Source of the DNA: Rhizomucor pusillus | Taxonomy: Eukaryota > Mucoromycota > Mucoromycetes > Mucorales > Lichtheimiaceae | DNA: 64,000 nucleotides | Assembly (NCBI GenBank): GCA_900175165.2 | Contig: FWWN02000432.1 | Span: 62,001-126,000, forward strand | Direction of reading: 5' to 3' | In this document: one piece after another, positions 1 to 10,400 of the stretch | How positions within the stretch are numbered: position 1 is the stretch's first letter | Layout of the letters: each line of letters starts with the position of its first letter | Notes under the pieces: generated by a model | What the model was told of the DNA's origin: nothing | The model's input: only the letters and a program-made list of their open reading frames with translations | Databases searched by the model: none | Translations under genes and position numbers: made by a program

Positions 1-616
1 CGGACCAATTGAGGATCATAATCAACGGATGCCTGGCCACAGATCGCTTGAAAAAATATCATCCCCGCCAATTTCAGCGGTCCATTCCACGCTTGATGTG
101 GAGAGAGAACAGTTACCGAGGAACAAGCAGGGCGGAAAGCGACAGTCCATTGTCTCAACCACGGGAAACTGCCATTGTCGTTTTCGGATCGGGGATGTTT
201 GGCAAAGATGTGCCTTTGAAAGGTCAACAATCGGGTGTTGTTGGTATTTTATGGAAAGAGCTCAAGAAAAGAGAAGCAAATGGTGAAGTTGTCGTCGCTA
301 CGATCGATGAATATTTGACCTCCCAGGTAAAATCATTATTGGCAAATACATAGCTGAAGACACTAAATGAGAATGATGTATTTATAAATAGATATGCCAT
401 ACATGCTTATCTCGAATTCTCGAGAATGTTGTCACGGATGACGGTGTCAAGCACCACAGGATTCAAGTCTGCAAAAGCTGTCGGACCCTCTGAAATCGAG
501 ACACCAACGCGTCCAAAAATATATTCTATATTGCCGCGTGCATTTGGTCGGGTCTTGGACGGCCTGTACCTTTCATTCACACAACAAATATCATCACTGC
601 GAATGTGGTACTTTAA
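1..616 (+). pseudogene. TnpB/Fanzor-like RNA-guided nuclease remnant, C-terminal part, cut by the window edge
   Basis: Exon 1 is open from the left edge to 326. A 65-nt GT-AG intron (327-391) restores frame into exon 2 (392-616). The joined frame shows a FGSGMFGKD segment, then IDEYLTSQ, a zinc ribbon ICHTC...VCKSC (two CX2C pairs) and a final NRDTNASKNI block. In the TnpB/IS605 OrfB/Fanzor superfamily this order is RuvC-II region, zinc ribbon and RuvC-III, whose Asp (here 500-502) is catalytic. The codon just before NRD, where the family usually has Trp, is TGA at 491-493. The copy therefore stops before its last catalytic Asp and is probably dead. The N-terminus lies outside the window. The superfamily match is recognised by motif only. 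Whether it is a true Fanzor or another eukaryotic TnpB relative cannot be decided from this fragment. Confidence 0.7.
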
Positions 617-896
617 CGGGATCAGATCTTTACAGTTTGTTATTCATGCATGAAAAACTTACAGGGATAACATTAAGGTATGACTCCCTGCCATATCCTG
701 TAGTCAAAAAAGTAGATTTCTATGCACCCGAGGTACGTTGTAGCAATACATGATACATGGAATTTTTCGGTATTGCCTTTATATATTTTTTGTAGGTTGC
801 GTATTATTGACTTCGTTATTCCCTTTCACCGATGTAAAGCTATCTGAGTCGATAAGCAATGTATTCATATTTAGCAAAGGATAAACTTTAAAGGTA

Positions 897-1424
897 TCAA
901 GGTGTATCGGCAGAGTGATATTGCTTAACGTCATCTAAAGGCTTCACAAAGGAAGCACGATACTTTGTAAAGATTTCAAAGGTCAGTGTCAGCGCCTTTA
1001 GGCTGGGAGGAGAAATACGAATCGATTAATCAGTTAGCAGCAACCCATACAAATCAGTAATAATGTAGATGTGCTTACCCTGGATCTCCTTCCGGAGCAT
1101 CTAAAATTCCAGTCTTGACTATAGTCTTCTCGCCATTGTATATCATCAGTCGCACGAACATTGTGCAATCACAAGTGCCACAACAGAACTTGTGCTTTTC
1201 AACACCGCTATCGACTTCCGAACCTAGAACGATGTATCTCTTGATTAGCCTTGAGGATCTGACACGCTCACAGCCGATGTTGGAAAGAGTGCATTAATCT
1301 GGTAGGGTCCTCCCGAGTTCTTGCGACAATGGTGGCAGTGACAGATCTCGCATTCGTCTGGAAGACCCTGGATTGTCAGTTTGACAGATTTACAAAGACA
1401 CGTGCCAGTAAGTGTTTCAGACAT
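897..1424 (-). pseudogene. GFA-domain (Mss4-like fold) zinc protein, frameshifted
   Basis: The start codon is at 1424-1422. Exon 1 runs 1424-1079, intron 1078-1003 (GTAAGC donor, CCCAG acceptor) and exon 2 1002-897. The N-terminus has TGTCLCKSV, then CHCHHCRKNSGGPY, then FCCGTCDCTMFVRL. These Cys pairs are the zinc ligands of the glutathione-dependent formaldehyde-activating (GFA/CENP-V) family. Exon 2 encodes the typical C-terminal end (KYRASFVKPLDDVKQY). One base is missing near 1250: the upstream frame stops at TAA 1247-1245, while the family sequence continues (LIKRYIVLGSEVDSG) in the next frame. With one base added the protein would be about 150 aa, normal for the family. No intron of suitable length and phase repairs it. 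It is either a young pseudogene or a sequencing error. The substrate is unknown; many members are not formaldehyde enzymes. Confidence 0.72.
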
Positions 1425-2170
1425 GGAGAAGACAAGATCTTATTACACGAAACATTGCAGATACAGAATCTTTATATAACTTGTTCTATGTAAGCATGGA
1501 TTAATAATCAAGCTTCGTTGCCGTCTCCGAACAGGTTCGTATGAGTTTACGTTTTATGGCGAGGCTGAGCAATATGACGAACTATACATCTAAAAGAGGT
1601 ATCTTTCTTATAATAGTAACTGTAGATAACAAACATTCCAAAAGAGCAGATTATCAGATGCATACACAGGGGAAGCCTCCATTGGCGATGATAGCGTTAA
1701 TCCTAGATTAGGAAATCTGCATGGCGTGATCGTCGTCCACTTTTTTCCCGAAATGTAACTGGGACGTTTCGGCTATGCCGCGCGACAGCTGAGGATGGAC
1801 TCGAACTACCTTGTGCACAGGTCACCAAATTAGAATATTTCAAGACTGGATCTGATTCTGCCGCTTCAACAACATAAACATAAACTGGAAAAGTCTCTGA
1901 ACAGGCTCTCATATTTCTCCGGAAGGACTGGGGCCCGGTGGGGGAGAGGTTTTGGAAAGCCAAAATATGTATGTGAACGGGTGGATTAGCGAACATTGAA
2001 ATAGCTTAACGTCTTTGTGAAGGACAATAGTCCATAAGGATATTGGAAAGTAGCGAGGAAAAATAAATAGTGTCTTCTTACCCTAATAGAAGCTTACGCA
2101 GTGCTGTGATGACTCAAACGTCATACAAAATTGCGTGCCACAAAACGTGTTTAAAGTATCTTGTAATTCC
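1425..2170. other. Intergenic, no supported gene
   Basis: This 746-bp gap separates the GFA gene from cystathionine gamma-lyase. A 97-codon minus-strand ORF (1996-1703) starts with ATG but shows no domain or splice partner. A short stretch at about 1788-1805 resembles a tRNA T-loop but does not form the T-stem. The end next to 2171 should hold the lyase promoter; no clear TATA box was seen. Confidence 0.4.
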
Positions 2171-3512
2171 ATGTTTCGATCTCTTTCTTCTTTCCGTTGT
2201 ATTATGACGTTTCCATCATCGTTTGGTTTTAGTACTAGAGCAGTCCACTCTGGCCAAGAACCAGATCCAGTGACCGGTGCAGTCATCCCTCCTATTACCT
2301 TATCTGCAACTTTCAAGATCGATGCCGACACATCCAAGGTATAACAATTAGCGCAGCTTATTAAAATGAATTGACCAGTGATGATTTAACGGAGTACATC
2401 ATGTAAAACTCCAGGCTGCAGATAGATACGTTTATGGTCGAATCAATAACCCTTCCCGTCAGAACTTCGAGACAGCTATTGCTTCGTTGGAAGGCGCAGA
2501 ATACGCAGCAGCTTTTTCTTCGGGTGTGGGAACCGTCACAGCAATCCTTCAAACGCTTGCACCAGGTTCCCACGTTGTGTGTGTCGACTGCGTGTACGGA
2601 GGAACATTCGTGCTCTTGAACGAGATAGCTGTAGAAAGCAACATAGAAACCGATTTCATCAACCTTGATAACCCGGTTGCTCTAAAGTCAGCGCTGAAGG
2701 AGAATACAAAGGCAAGTAAAGCTTGTACATATGGATTGAGATCGATGCTTAATAGTTAAAATTAATACCAGCTTGTGTGGATCGAGTCACCCACAAATCC
2801 GACGGTGCGACTTGTAGATATACAAGCAGTGGCCAATATTGCTCACGCGCACGGAGCCAAACTAGTTGTCGATAACACGTTCATGAGCCCGTATTTCCAG
2901 AATCCACTGTCACTAGGCGCCGATATCGTGATGCATTCGGTTACAAAATATATCAACGGACACTCAGACGTGACAATGGGTGTAGCGGTGACGAACGACG
3001 AACAGATAGGGAAACGGCTTCACTTCTTACAAAATGTGACAGGTGCAGTCCCCTCGCCGTTTGATTGCTATCTTGCACGACGGGGTTTGATCACTCTCGA
3101 AGTCCGTATGAGGAAGCACGAAGAAAATGCACTGGCTGTAGCGCAGTTCCTTGAAGAAAATCCTAATGTTGACCAGGTCCTTTACCCTGGTTTACCATCG
3201 CATCCCCAGCATGAGCTTGCAAAACGCCAGCAAAAGGGGTTCGGCGGTATGCTTTCGGTGCGCATGAAAGGTGAACTTAGCAATGTCCAAAGACTTGTAT
3301 CTGAGCTCAAGGTTGTTACATTGGCTGTATCTTTGGGTGGAGCTGAGTCTTTGGTCGAACTCCCAGCAACGATGACTCACTTGGAGATGGACCAAGACAC
3401 GAAGGAGAAGCTCGGCATTACTGATACTCTTATTCGGGTTTCTATTGGAATAGAAACGTTGCAGGACCTTTTGGATGATTTTGCTCAAGCGATTGAAAAA
3501 GCTTATCTATGA
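2171..3512 (+). CDS. CYS3: Cystathionine gamma-lyase (EC 4.4.1.1)
   Basis: PLP enzyme of reverse transsulfuration that splits cystathionine into cysteine, 2-oxobutyrate and ammonia. Exons are 2171-2338, 2415-2711 and 2772-3512, giving 401 aa, the usual length. Near the N-terminus is STRAVHSGQEPDPVTGA. Exon 2 contains the YVYGRINNPSR substrate/PLP segment. Exon 3 has WIESPTNP, the VVDNTF block and HSVTKYINGHSDV with the PLP-binding Lys at about residue 214. The FLQNVTGAVPSPFDCYL stretch favours gamma-lyase over cystathionine beta-lyase or gamma-synthase. Intron 2 is GC-AG (GCAAGT donor at 2712). The start is the first ATG in the exon 1 frame. A second in-frame Met lies 11 codons further on, and the first residues (MFRSLSSFRC) are basic and acid-free, so a weak organelle signal is possible. 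An AATAAA lies at 3519-3524. Confidence 0.93.
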
Positions 3513-3727
3513 AATAACAATAAATAGTTGATTTTATCAATTGTTGAATTTACACTACGATCCGAGAACGAAGCATTATCTACCAAACTATGTATCCATG
3601 ATATGCTGATTAAGCCATATGATTTCGAGGTCTATCGTGGAGGCGCAGATCTCATCAAGCTAACTTGTTGAAAGCTATCGGAACAAGACCACAAATTGGC
3701 TGCACGCCGCAAAAGGCCCCGACCGTT

Positions 3728-5471
3728 ATGCTCTGTTACCCTCGACACACTGTACAAGTTACGCAATCCTTAACCCGGCGATTCTCTTGCTCTCCTCGCT
3801 CATTGTATTTACCTTATTACTATACTAAACCTCAGAACAGTGGTAACTACTCAGTCATACTCCCTAGTCTCCGGCTATATGCTAACCTTGTTCCAACAAC
3901 AGGTCATTTATTACGCATAAACTTACAGAAAGCTAAGCAGATCCTCGGTAAATGTTCGGTTGAGCAAAGTACACGTACAGCATGCATTGACATCGCTTTT
4001 GAATTGTAAAAAGGAATCCAGAGTTCTCGAGGCACTAGACACAGCAATGAAGATCGATATAGCACCTGCACTTTGGAGTTGACGCCAGGCACAAAGATAC
4101 ATGCGGCAAGTCAAGTAGGAGGAAGAGCTTATTTTGGTGTTTTCGATGGGTATGCTTGTATTCATGTGTGTGCTTTGCTGTTAAGATGTTGAAAACTTAT
4201 CAATGCTGTGTACATCGTTTTAGGCACGGCGGGCCTGCAGTCGCTGAATGGTATTGTATACAATCGCTAAGATCAGGTCACAACGCTTTCAATTCACTTA
4301 GTCGGCTATGTTGTTACAAAAAGGTTATCGAGTCATCTGCATCAGAAGATAGAGACAATCACACTAGAGGATCTTCCTGAGATATTATTCTATTTACGCG
4401 CATACGGAGGATACTTTCGAAGATTCAAAATCCCTCCAGTGTTTGCAGGATTAGTGGACGAGAACGGCCATCCTCTGCCTAATGTTTCCAACACAGACCT
4501 ATCATTAGACCAACGGCTAACTTTGGCTTTTTTGGATGCTGACGTGCAATGTTTAAAGACAAGGAGATTGCACGATCCCGAGAAGAACAACGAAGGATCG
4601 ACCGGTAGTATTGCAATTATCGAACCTCACGATTCACAATCCTTTTGGAACAGCGAAGCATACGATATTATTATCGGTCATGTTGGAGATACGAGGTAAT
4701 GAAATGAAAAATAAAAGGTTTCTTCAAGGGCCAGGAATTTGATGTCTGCTGTAGGATTTTATTATGTGATGCAACCACAGGAAAGGCAATCACTTTGACA
4801 ACAGGCGATCATCACCCCGGAAATCCTCTGGAGCATGACAGGTTACGCAAGTATGCCGGATTTGTAATGACAGACTCATGGGGAGACGATCGTATCCTTG
4901 GCATGCTTGCTACAAGCCGTGCTTTTGGTGATGCCCGGTTAAAAAAGTATGGAGTTTCGTCCGAGCCTGACATTGTACGTTATACAATCAATAAAAGCAA
5001 CCCTGCTGCATTCATGGTAAGTATTCTTTAGTAACTTTTTAAGACGAATGCGTCCATCAAATATCTAACCATTGTTGCAGGTGCTGGTCACCGATGGCCT
5101 GACTTCAGTCATGTCTGACCAAGAAATAGTAGACATCGTGAGTAGCGCTGTCAACTTTTCTGCTGTATATCTGAAGTCATATAAACCCGTGTTTAAATCG
5201 TTACAGGTCAAAAAGTCAAGCAATCCGGAGGCGTCTGCAAAGGAGCTGGTGGAAGTAGCAGATCAATATGGTACCGAAGATAACTGTACTGCTCTGGTAA
5301 GTATGTGGCATACTCGCCTGTCAGCCTTCAAAATTGTTGGGTAGCTGACAAGAGTCTTCTTAAAAGGTCGTTCGCCTGAACAAGTGGGGAACACGTATGC
5401 ATGATCTGACGCACGATCTACGAGAATACAGGCTTTCGAACTCTTCCATGAGCAGCCGGCAATCTTGGTGA
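3728..5471 (+). CDS. PP2C-type Ser/Thr protein phosphatase, mitochondrial (Ptc6-like)
   Basis: Metal-dependent PPM-family phosphatase. Eight exons: 3728-3947, 4014-4149, 4224-4250, 4324-4695, 4755-5016, 5081-5137, 5207-5296 and 5367-5471; all phases fit and give 422 aa. Visible PPM motifs are SNEDRYS (about residue 84), FGVFDGHGGPAVAEW (metal Asp-Gly), GHVGDTR, TSRAFGD, VTDGLTSVMSDQE and YGTEDNCTAL. The first 40 residues are rich in Arg, Ser and Tyr and lack acidic residues, as in mitochondrial presequences. Known context: yeast Ptc6 is a mitochondrial PP2C linked to pyruvate dehydrogenase and mitophagy. Assignment to that subgroup is inference from the presequence and the long insert between HGG and GDTR. 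Exon 3 is only 27 nt and carries the HGG motif. It lies about 215 bp downstream of CYS3. Confidence 0.88.
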
Positions 5472-5667
5472 AAACAGGACATCGATACATATAATGAGTT
5501 TTGCATTTGGCTCCTTCCTTTTCCTTGCTTGCAACTTAATCTTGTGCTAGCCAATAAAGTTCAGGGCACATTTTTACTTGCTGGTTGAAAAACTCTCGAT
5601 TGTAACACACAGTACACACGTACACACTCTCACTTTTCCTTTCCGTGCACAAGACCAACCCATTATC

Positions 5668-6801
5668 ATGGCATCAGAGCATCCACTAACACATGACGAA
5701 CTGTTTGAAGACGATGCTTTTGCGGCGAGCCAGTCACTAGAAGAAGAGCTTCTGGGCAAAGGGTATTTGACTCCCTTGGGATCATCGTTAGCAGCAGAAA
5801 TCCAGTCAGCCACCGGAAGCAGCAACAGCAGTGGCGGGCCACTTTCACCTGTGCAAAGCAACAGCAGCCCCAAAAGCCGGTTTGGACCAACGCAGGAACG
5901 TCTCCCGCCGAACGCGGCTTCACTGCGAGATGACGGAGTCGAGTTGAGAAGCCTGGTTGTCGGCGACGTTCCGGAGACTAGACGGATGGACGATTCGATA
6001 TTAACGAGTCCGACTTCTTGGTCGACCGTTCTTGGCAGCGGTAGCAGTAACGGGTTGTATGGTCGCAGCAGACGAAGCTCATTTGCGTCGTCTTCTTGGT
6101 CTTCAGAGGACGAGGACCCGTTTGAGCTATTGACACGGCAACTCGAAGAACTGAATGCAACCGTGTGGGAGACCAAGACACTTCACAAACGGATGTTCAA
6201 CACCATCCTTTCTGACGATGGTGCTGAAAAGAATCCATCGCTCGAGTTGGTTGTTACATCTATCACGAGTCTCGTCGAGCAAAAATCCAGAGATCGTGAG
6301 CGACAGACAAACTACCTTCGAAATGTGGACAGCTCGCTGCGTACAGAAGGCTTATGGATGTCAGCGGATATTGCCAGGGATCTCGATAATTTGATGCAAT
6401 CTATAAAGACAACCTTACACGACCAAATGTACTCTTACGATAATCCCGTACCGGCACTTCACCAGTTGAAACACGAAACGACCGCCTTTACCGAGTCTCT
6501 TGAAGAGCTCAAAGAACTCATGTACGTAAACAAACGGCAGCTCCAGGAACTCAACTCCAGATTGCGATCTATTGTCAAGACTGTACACGAAGTTAGAAAA
6601 GATATCCGGCGAATGAACAAATTTTTGGAGGACAAGGATGATGACGAGGCAATGCCTGCAGTGTTGGAACGGAAGGAGGTCAATGAGCGTGTCAGGGAGA
6701 TATTATCAGGTCTCGATGATCTAGATACTTCAAGCTCCAAACAGCTCTATCAAATGCAGTTATTCTGGGAACACCCTTATTTTAAGCATGAAAGCAAATA
6801 G
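5668..6801 (+). CDS. Uncharacterised coiled-coil protein
   Basis: Single-exon protein of 377 aa, starting at the first ATG (MASEHPLTHDEL) of a longer open frame and preceded by a CT-rich leader. The first 170 residues are Ser/Gly-rich and probably disordered, with a basic-Ser patch (RSRRSSFASSSWSSEDEDP) that looks like kinase sites. From about residue 175 the sequence is charged and helical (FELLTRQLEELNATVWETK, then KELMYVNKRQLQELNSRLR, KTVHEVRKDIRRMNKFLED), consistent with coiled coil. The C-terminus (LFWEHPYFKHESK) is conserved-looking. No domain was recognised. Such proteins are often vesicle-tether or cytoskeletal accessory factors, but nothing here proves that. Confidence 0.75.
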   Translation: MASEHPLTHDELFEDDAFAASQSLEEELLGKGYLTPLGSSLAAEIQSATGSSNSSGGPLSPVQSNSSPKSRFGPTQERLPPNAASLRDDGVELRSLVVGDVPETRRMDDSILTSPTSWSTVLGSGSSNGLYGRSRRSSFASSSWSSEDEDPFELLTRQLEELNATVWETKTLHKRMFNTILSDDGAEKNPSLELVVTSITSLVEQKSRDRERQTNYLRNVDSSLRTEGLWMSADIARDLDNLMQSIKTTLHDQMYSYDNPVPALHQLKHETTAFTESLEELKELMYVNKRQLQELNSRLRSIVKTVHEVRKDIRRMNKFLEDKDDDEAMPAVLERKEVNERVREILSGLDDLDTSSSKQLYQMQLFWEHPYFKHESK

Positions 6802-7409
6802 AGCTTTCTACCAGCCGGTAACAAATTTCCCTTTCTGGCCAATTCACATCCACTCTTTCGCTTGCTCTTCCCTTGCTAACCACACATTCACGTCTTTTAT
6901 ATTTCTTCTTCTCTCTATACGTATATATACTCGGCCGTTTTGACACATACCCCCGATTTACCCCCACCCATTCACACTCTTTCAGTGAACGTGATCCCTT
7001 TTTATATTATTTCTGTTGCCTGTCTCTATCGTCACAAACTCTTTTCCTCCTCCTGTCATATCTAAACTACATACGTACAACTTGTACACAGGCTAAAATA
7101 ACTATCTGTAACAGATCCATCCGCTACTGTTCGCTGCAGCCATACTTTTAAGCAGTACCGACGTCGGCCGGTACATTACAATCCGAAAAATTACAGTAGA
7201 TAACAAGTTTCCATGTTAATTTGTGTTCAAGAGAATGAAAAAAAAAAGATTGTTGTTATTGTTTTATATATTACAGAAATGGGTTCAGCAATATGTACAC
7301 TGGGATTCGGTAAATATTTGATATGTAAAAAAGAAAAAGAGCAGGGTAGGAGGGGGTAGTAGGGAAATAGCACGCAGAGAAAAGGGAAGGAAATGAATGG
7401 ATAAGAAGT
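6802..7409. other. 3' intergenic region between convergent genes
   Basis: Pyrimidine-rich on the plus strand (about 6845-7070), then an A-run at 7239-7248 before the TAF2 stop. It holds the 3' UTRs of two converging genes. No ORF with support. Confidence 0.4.
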
Positions 7410-10400
7410 TCATTTAAACCATTTCTTCCATTCCCTCTCATATGCCTTCTCGAGCAATTTTCCTTCATTGTGGACAAATGTATTCGGCGGGTTGAATGTA
7501 AAACAGTTCTGGAGTATGAGTCGCACGTCGCTGTCAAACTGGCTCGCATCACTGTACTCGTGATTCTCCAGCTTCTTTTTGATGGTGCTCAAATCCATTG
7601 GATGTTTGATAACTTCAAAGTAATGCGGGATGTTCAACGCAATAGGATCGACGGGCAGCAAGAATGCTGAAGCGTGGCGGTTTTGCATGATCTTCTCCAA
7701 TATAACTGCACATTTTTCCATATCCGTTCGCGGTGAGGCCGTGCTACGATTAGCACTGCGGCTACCGCCACCAGGTGGTTTGGTCCCGAATGCTTTTTTC
7801 CAGAAACGTTCGTATGCTTTCTCGAGAAGCTTGCCTTCCTCGTGTACAAACGTTTTTGGTGGATTGAAGGTGTAGCAGTTGTTAAACATCAATCGCACAT
7901 CATCGTTGACTTGGTTCGGTTCACTGTACTGTCCACTGTTGAGCTTCTCCTTGATTGTGCCAAGGTCCATGGGATGCTTAATAATATCGAAATATTGTGG
8001 CACATTCAGCTTGACAGGATCTACGGGTTCCAGGAAAAATGCAGAGTGCTTGTCCTGCATAGTCTGTTCCACAACATCGGCGCATTTTTCCATATCTGAT
8101 TTTGCTGGTTTGACTGTAACCGTAGCTAGTGGAGCAGGAGATACTGCTTTTGCTTCCTGTTGTTGTGCTTCGGTAGAGGTACCAGAAGTAGGCTGCGGTG
8201 GAGGTGTTGCAGAAGGAGCTGCTGCAACCGGCGCTGCCTCTGGAACAGATACGTTCGATGGCTGTTGGCTAACGTCTTCCTTGAACTGTTTCGACCATTG
8301 CTTTTCATACACTTTCTCCAGCTGCTTGCCCTCGTTGTGAACGTAACTGTCTGGAGGATTGAATGTATAACAATTTGATAGCATCAAACGTATGTCTTCA
8401 TCAAATTGGTTTCGATTGGCGTATTGTCCACTATCAAGTTTCTTCTTTACGGTGCTTAAATCCATTGGATGCTTGATGATTTCAAAGTACTGTGGAATAT
8501 TAAGCTTGACAGGATCAACAGGTTCCAGGAATGGAAGCGCATGCTTGTTATCCATGACTTTGGACAAGATAACTCTGCATTTTTCCATCTCTGTTTTCTC
8601 GGTCTTGCGTTTCTTAGGTTTCGCCTGTTGCGTAACTGTAGTGTCCACTGTCACGGATGGGCTTGCCGCCTCTAGTCCAAAGACTGATTTCCACTCCTTA
8701 TCGTAGGCTTCTTCCAGCACTTTGCCTTCATTGTAGACGTATGTATTGGGAGGATTGAAAGTGTAGCAGTTACGAAACATGAGACGGATATCGCTGTCAA
8801 ATTCTTGAAAATTGCTATATTCACGGTTTCGTAACTTTGCCTTGACTGTTCCCAGATCCATCGGATGCTTGATAATGTCAAAGTAATATGGGATTCCTTG
8901 CTTAATGGGGTCCACTGGTCGCAAGAATTCGAACGCGTGCTGATTCTCCATAAGATTGGAGAGTACAACTTCGCATTTCTCCATATCAGTTTTCTCCCGC
9001 ACTGGCTGTGGACTGGCAGTGATAGGCGCCGAACCCTCGACTATTGTCATGTTCTGGGTTTCTTCCTTGCCTCGAAGGGTTGCAAGCTCCTTATCAAATA
9101 TCGCTTCCAGAGCCTGACCCTCATTGTATACATACGTGCCTGGCCGGTTATAGAGGAAGCAATTGTGAAAAATAAGTCTGATATCGCTCTCGAAATCTTC
9201 AAAGGATGAATAGAGACCGCGATCGAGTTTCGTCTTGACTGTACCCAAATCCATGGGTTCCTTGATAATTTTGTAATAATCAGGAGCACCATCCAAAGCT
9301 TCGTCAACCGGCTGTAAAAATAAGATGGCTGATCGATGCTTCTGCAGCTTGCCCAGAATACGTCGGCAGCTCTTAAGCTGATCGGCAGGCATCGGTTCAA
9401 GCGCGGGAGCAGAAGGTTTAACGGGTTCGGGAGAGGCGTTGGAGGATGGAGGTGGAGATACAGGAACAGTAGTCTCGGGTCTAGATCGCTTGAAGGATTT
9501 CTTTGGCTTCTTTTCAGACACCTCGATTTCTGCCGGCTTTGACATGCTCAGACGGAGGATAGGTGCATGCGTTTCTTCGGCTGGAGTTTCCTCAACAGCG
9601 GCGATCGGCTGCTCAGCTGCGGTTGGCATGCGGATGGTAACTTTCAGACCAGAGTCGATAGGTTTGTACAAATATTCACAGAGCTGCAAAATGTATTTGC
9701 GAGTGCAATGGTCCAGCATCGACAAGTTTTCGGATGAATACAGCATATCCCAAAGTGTTTGCTGTAATTCCTTGTTTGCCTCGAAACGCTTCCGTAATTC
9801 CTCAATTCCGGTATATAAATCCTCCTGAGCTGTCCTCTGAGCTTTTTGTTGATCGTTTTCAATAATTGCTTTGCCTTCCTCTTCAGCAAATTCTTCTCGA
9901 AGGCCAGTATCGTGCGGACCGGAGATCTTTTCCTTTATAGCTAGACCTAGCCATGCCAACATCGCTCGTGCCACATAGTGCGAAATGTACGTCGACGGAT
10001 CGTACTTGATGATGCTGATAAAATATTGTACAAGTGAATCGTCCAACAGACCGCATAATGCAAAGAGACTATCAAAAGCTGTACAGCGCACTTCAAAATA
10101 GTTGCCATATCTTTGAATCCATGGATTTCCGATTAGATGTAACGGCTTCTGAGTAGAATATAAGCTTTCCAACTCACCTTGTATACAATAGAAATATTGA
10201 AAGGTCGATATCCATCAATCCATTCAACATGAGCTTTGTGATGGTCTGCTATCTGCGTAAGCATTCGTCCTCAAATACATACGAGATCTTTTTCGAATTA
10301 CCTGGAGACATGCAATTGTCACAACATTGTGATAAGACGGTACAACATAGTCGAGCGTCCGGAAACGATCGATCTCGGCTTTAGCTGCTTCCAGCACTTG

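Noticed and set aside
1785..1810. Possible tRNA T-arm (GTTCGAGTCC on the minus strand)
   Set aside because: The 5-bp T-stem does not pair, and no D-arm or anticodon arm is found at the right distance.
1703..1996. 97-codon minus-strand ORF
   Set aside because: No domain, splice partner or codon bias; kept only as a note in the intergenic entry.
5574..6176. 200-codon minus ORF
   Set aside because: Antisense shadow of the Ser-rich N-terminus of the coiled-coil protein gene.
7470..9828. Several plus-strand ORFs of 65-153 codons
   Set aside because: They lie antisense to the TAF2 bromodomain exon and repeat with its period, so they are shadows of the real gene.
10111..10172. Extension of the last TAF2 exon up to 10172
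   Set aside because: The 29-nt intron this would need is too short; the conserved FLLYTR-YGNYFEVR junction uses the acceptor at 10111 instead.
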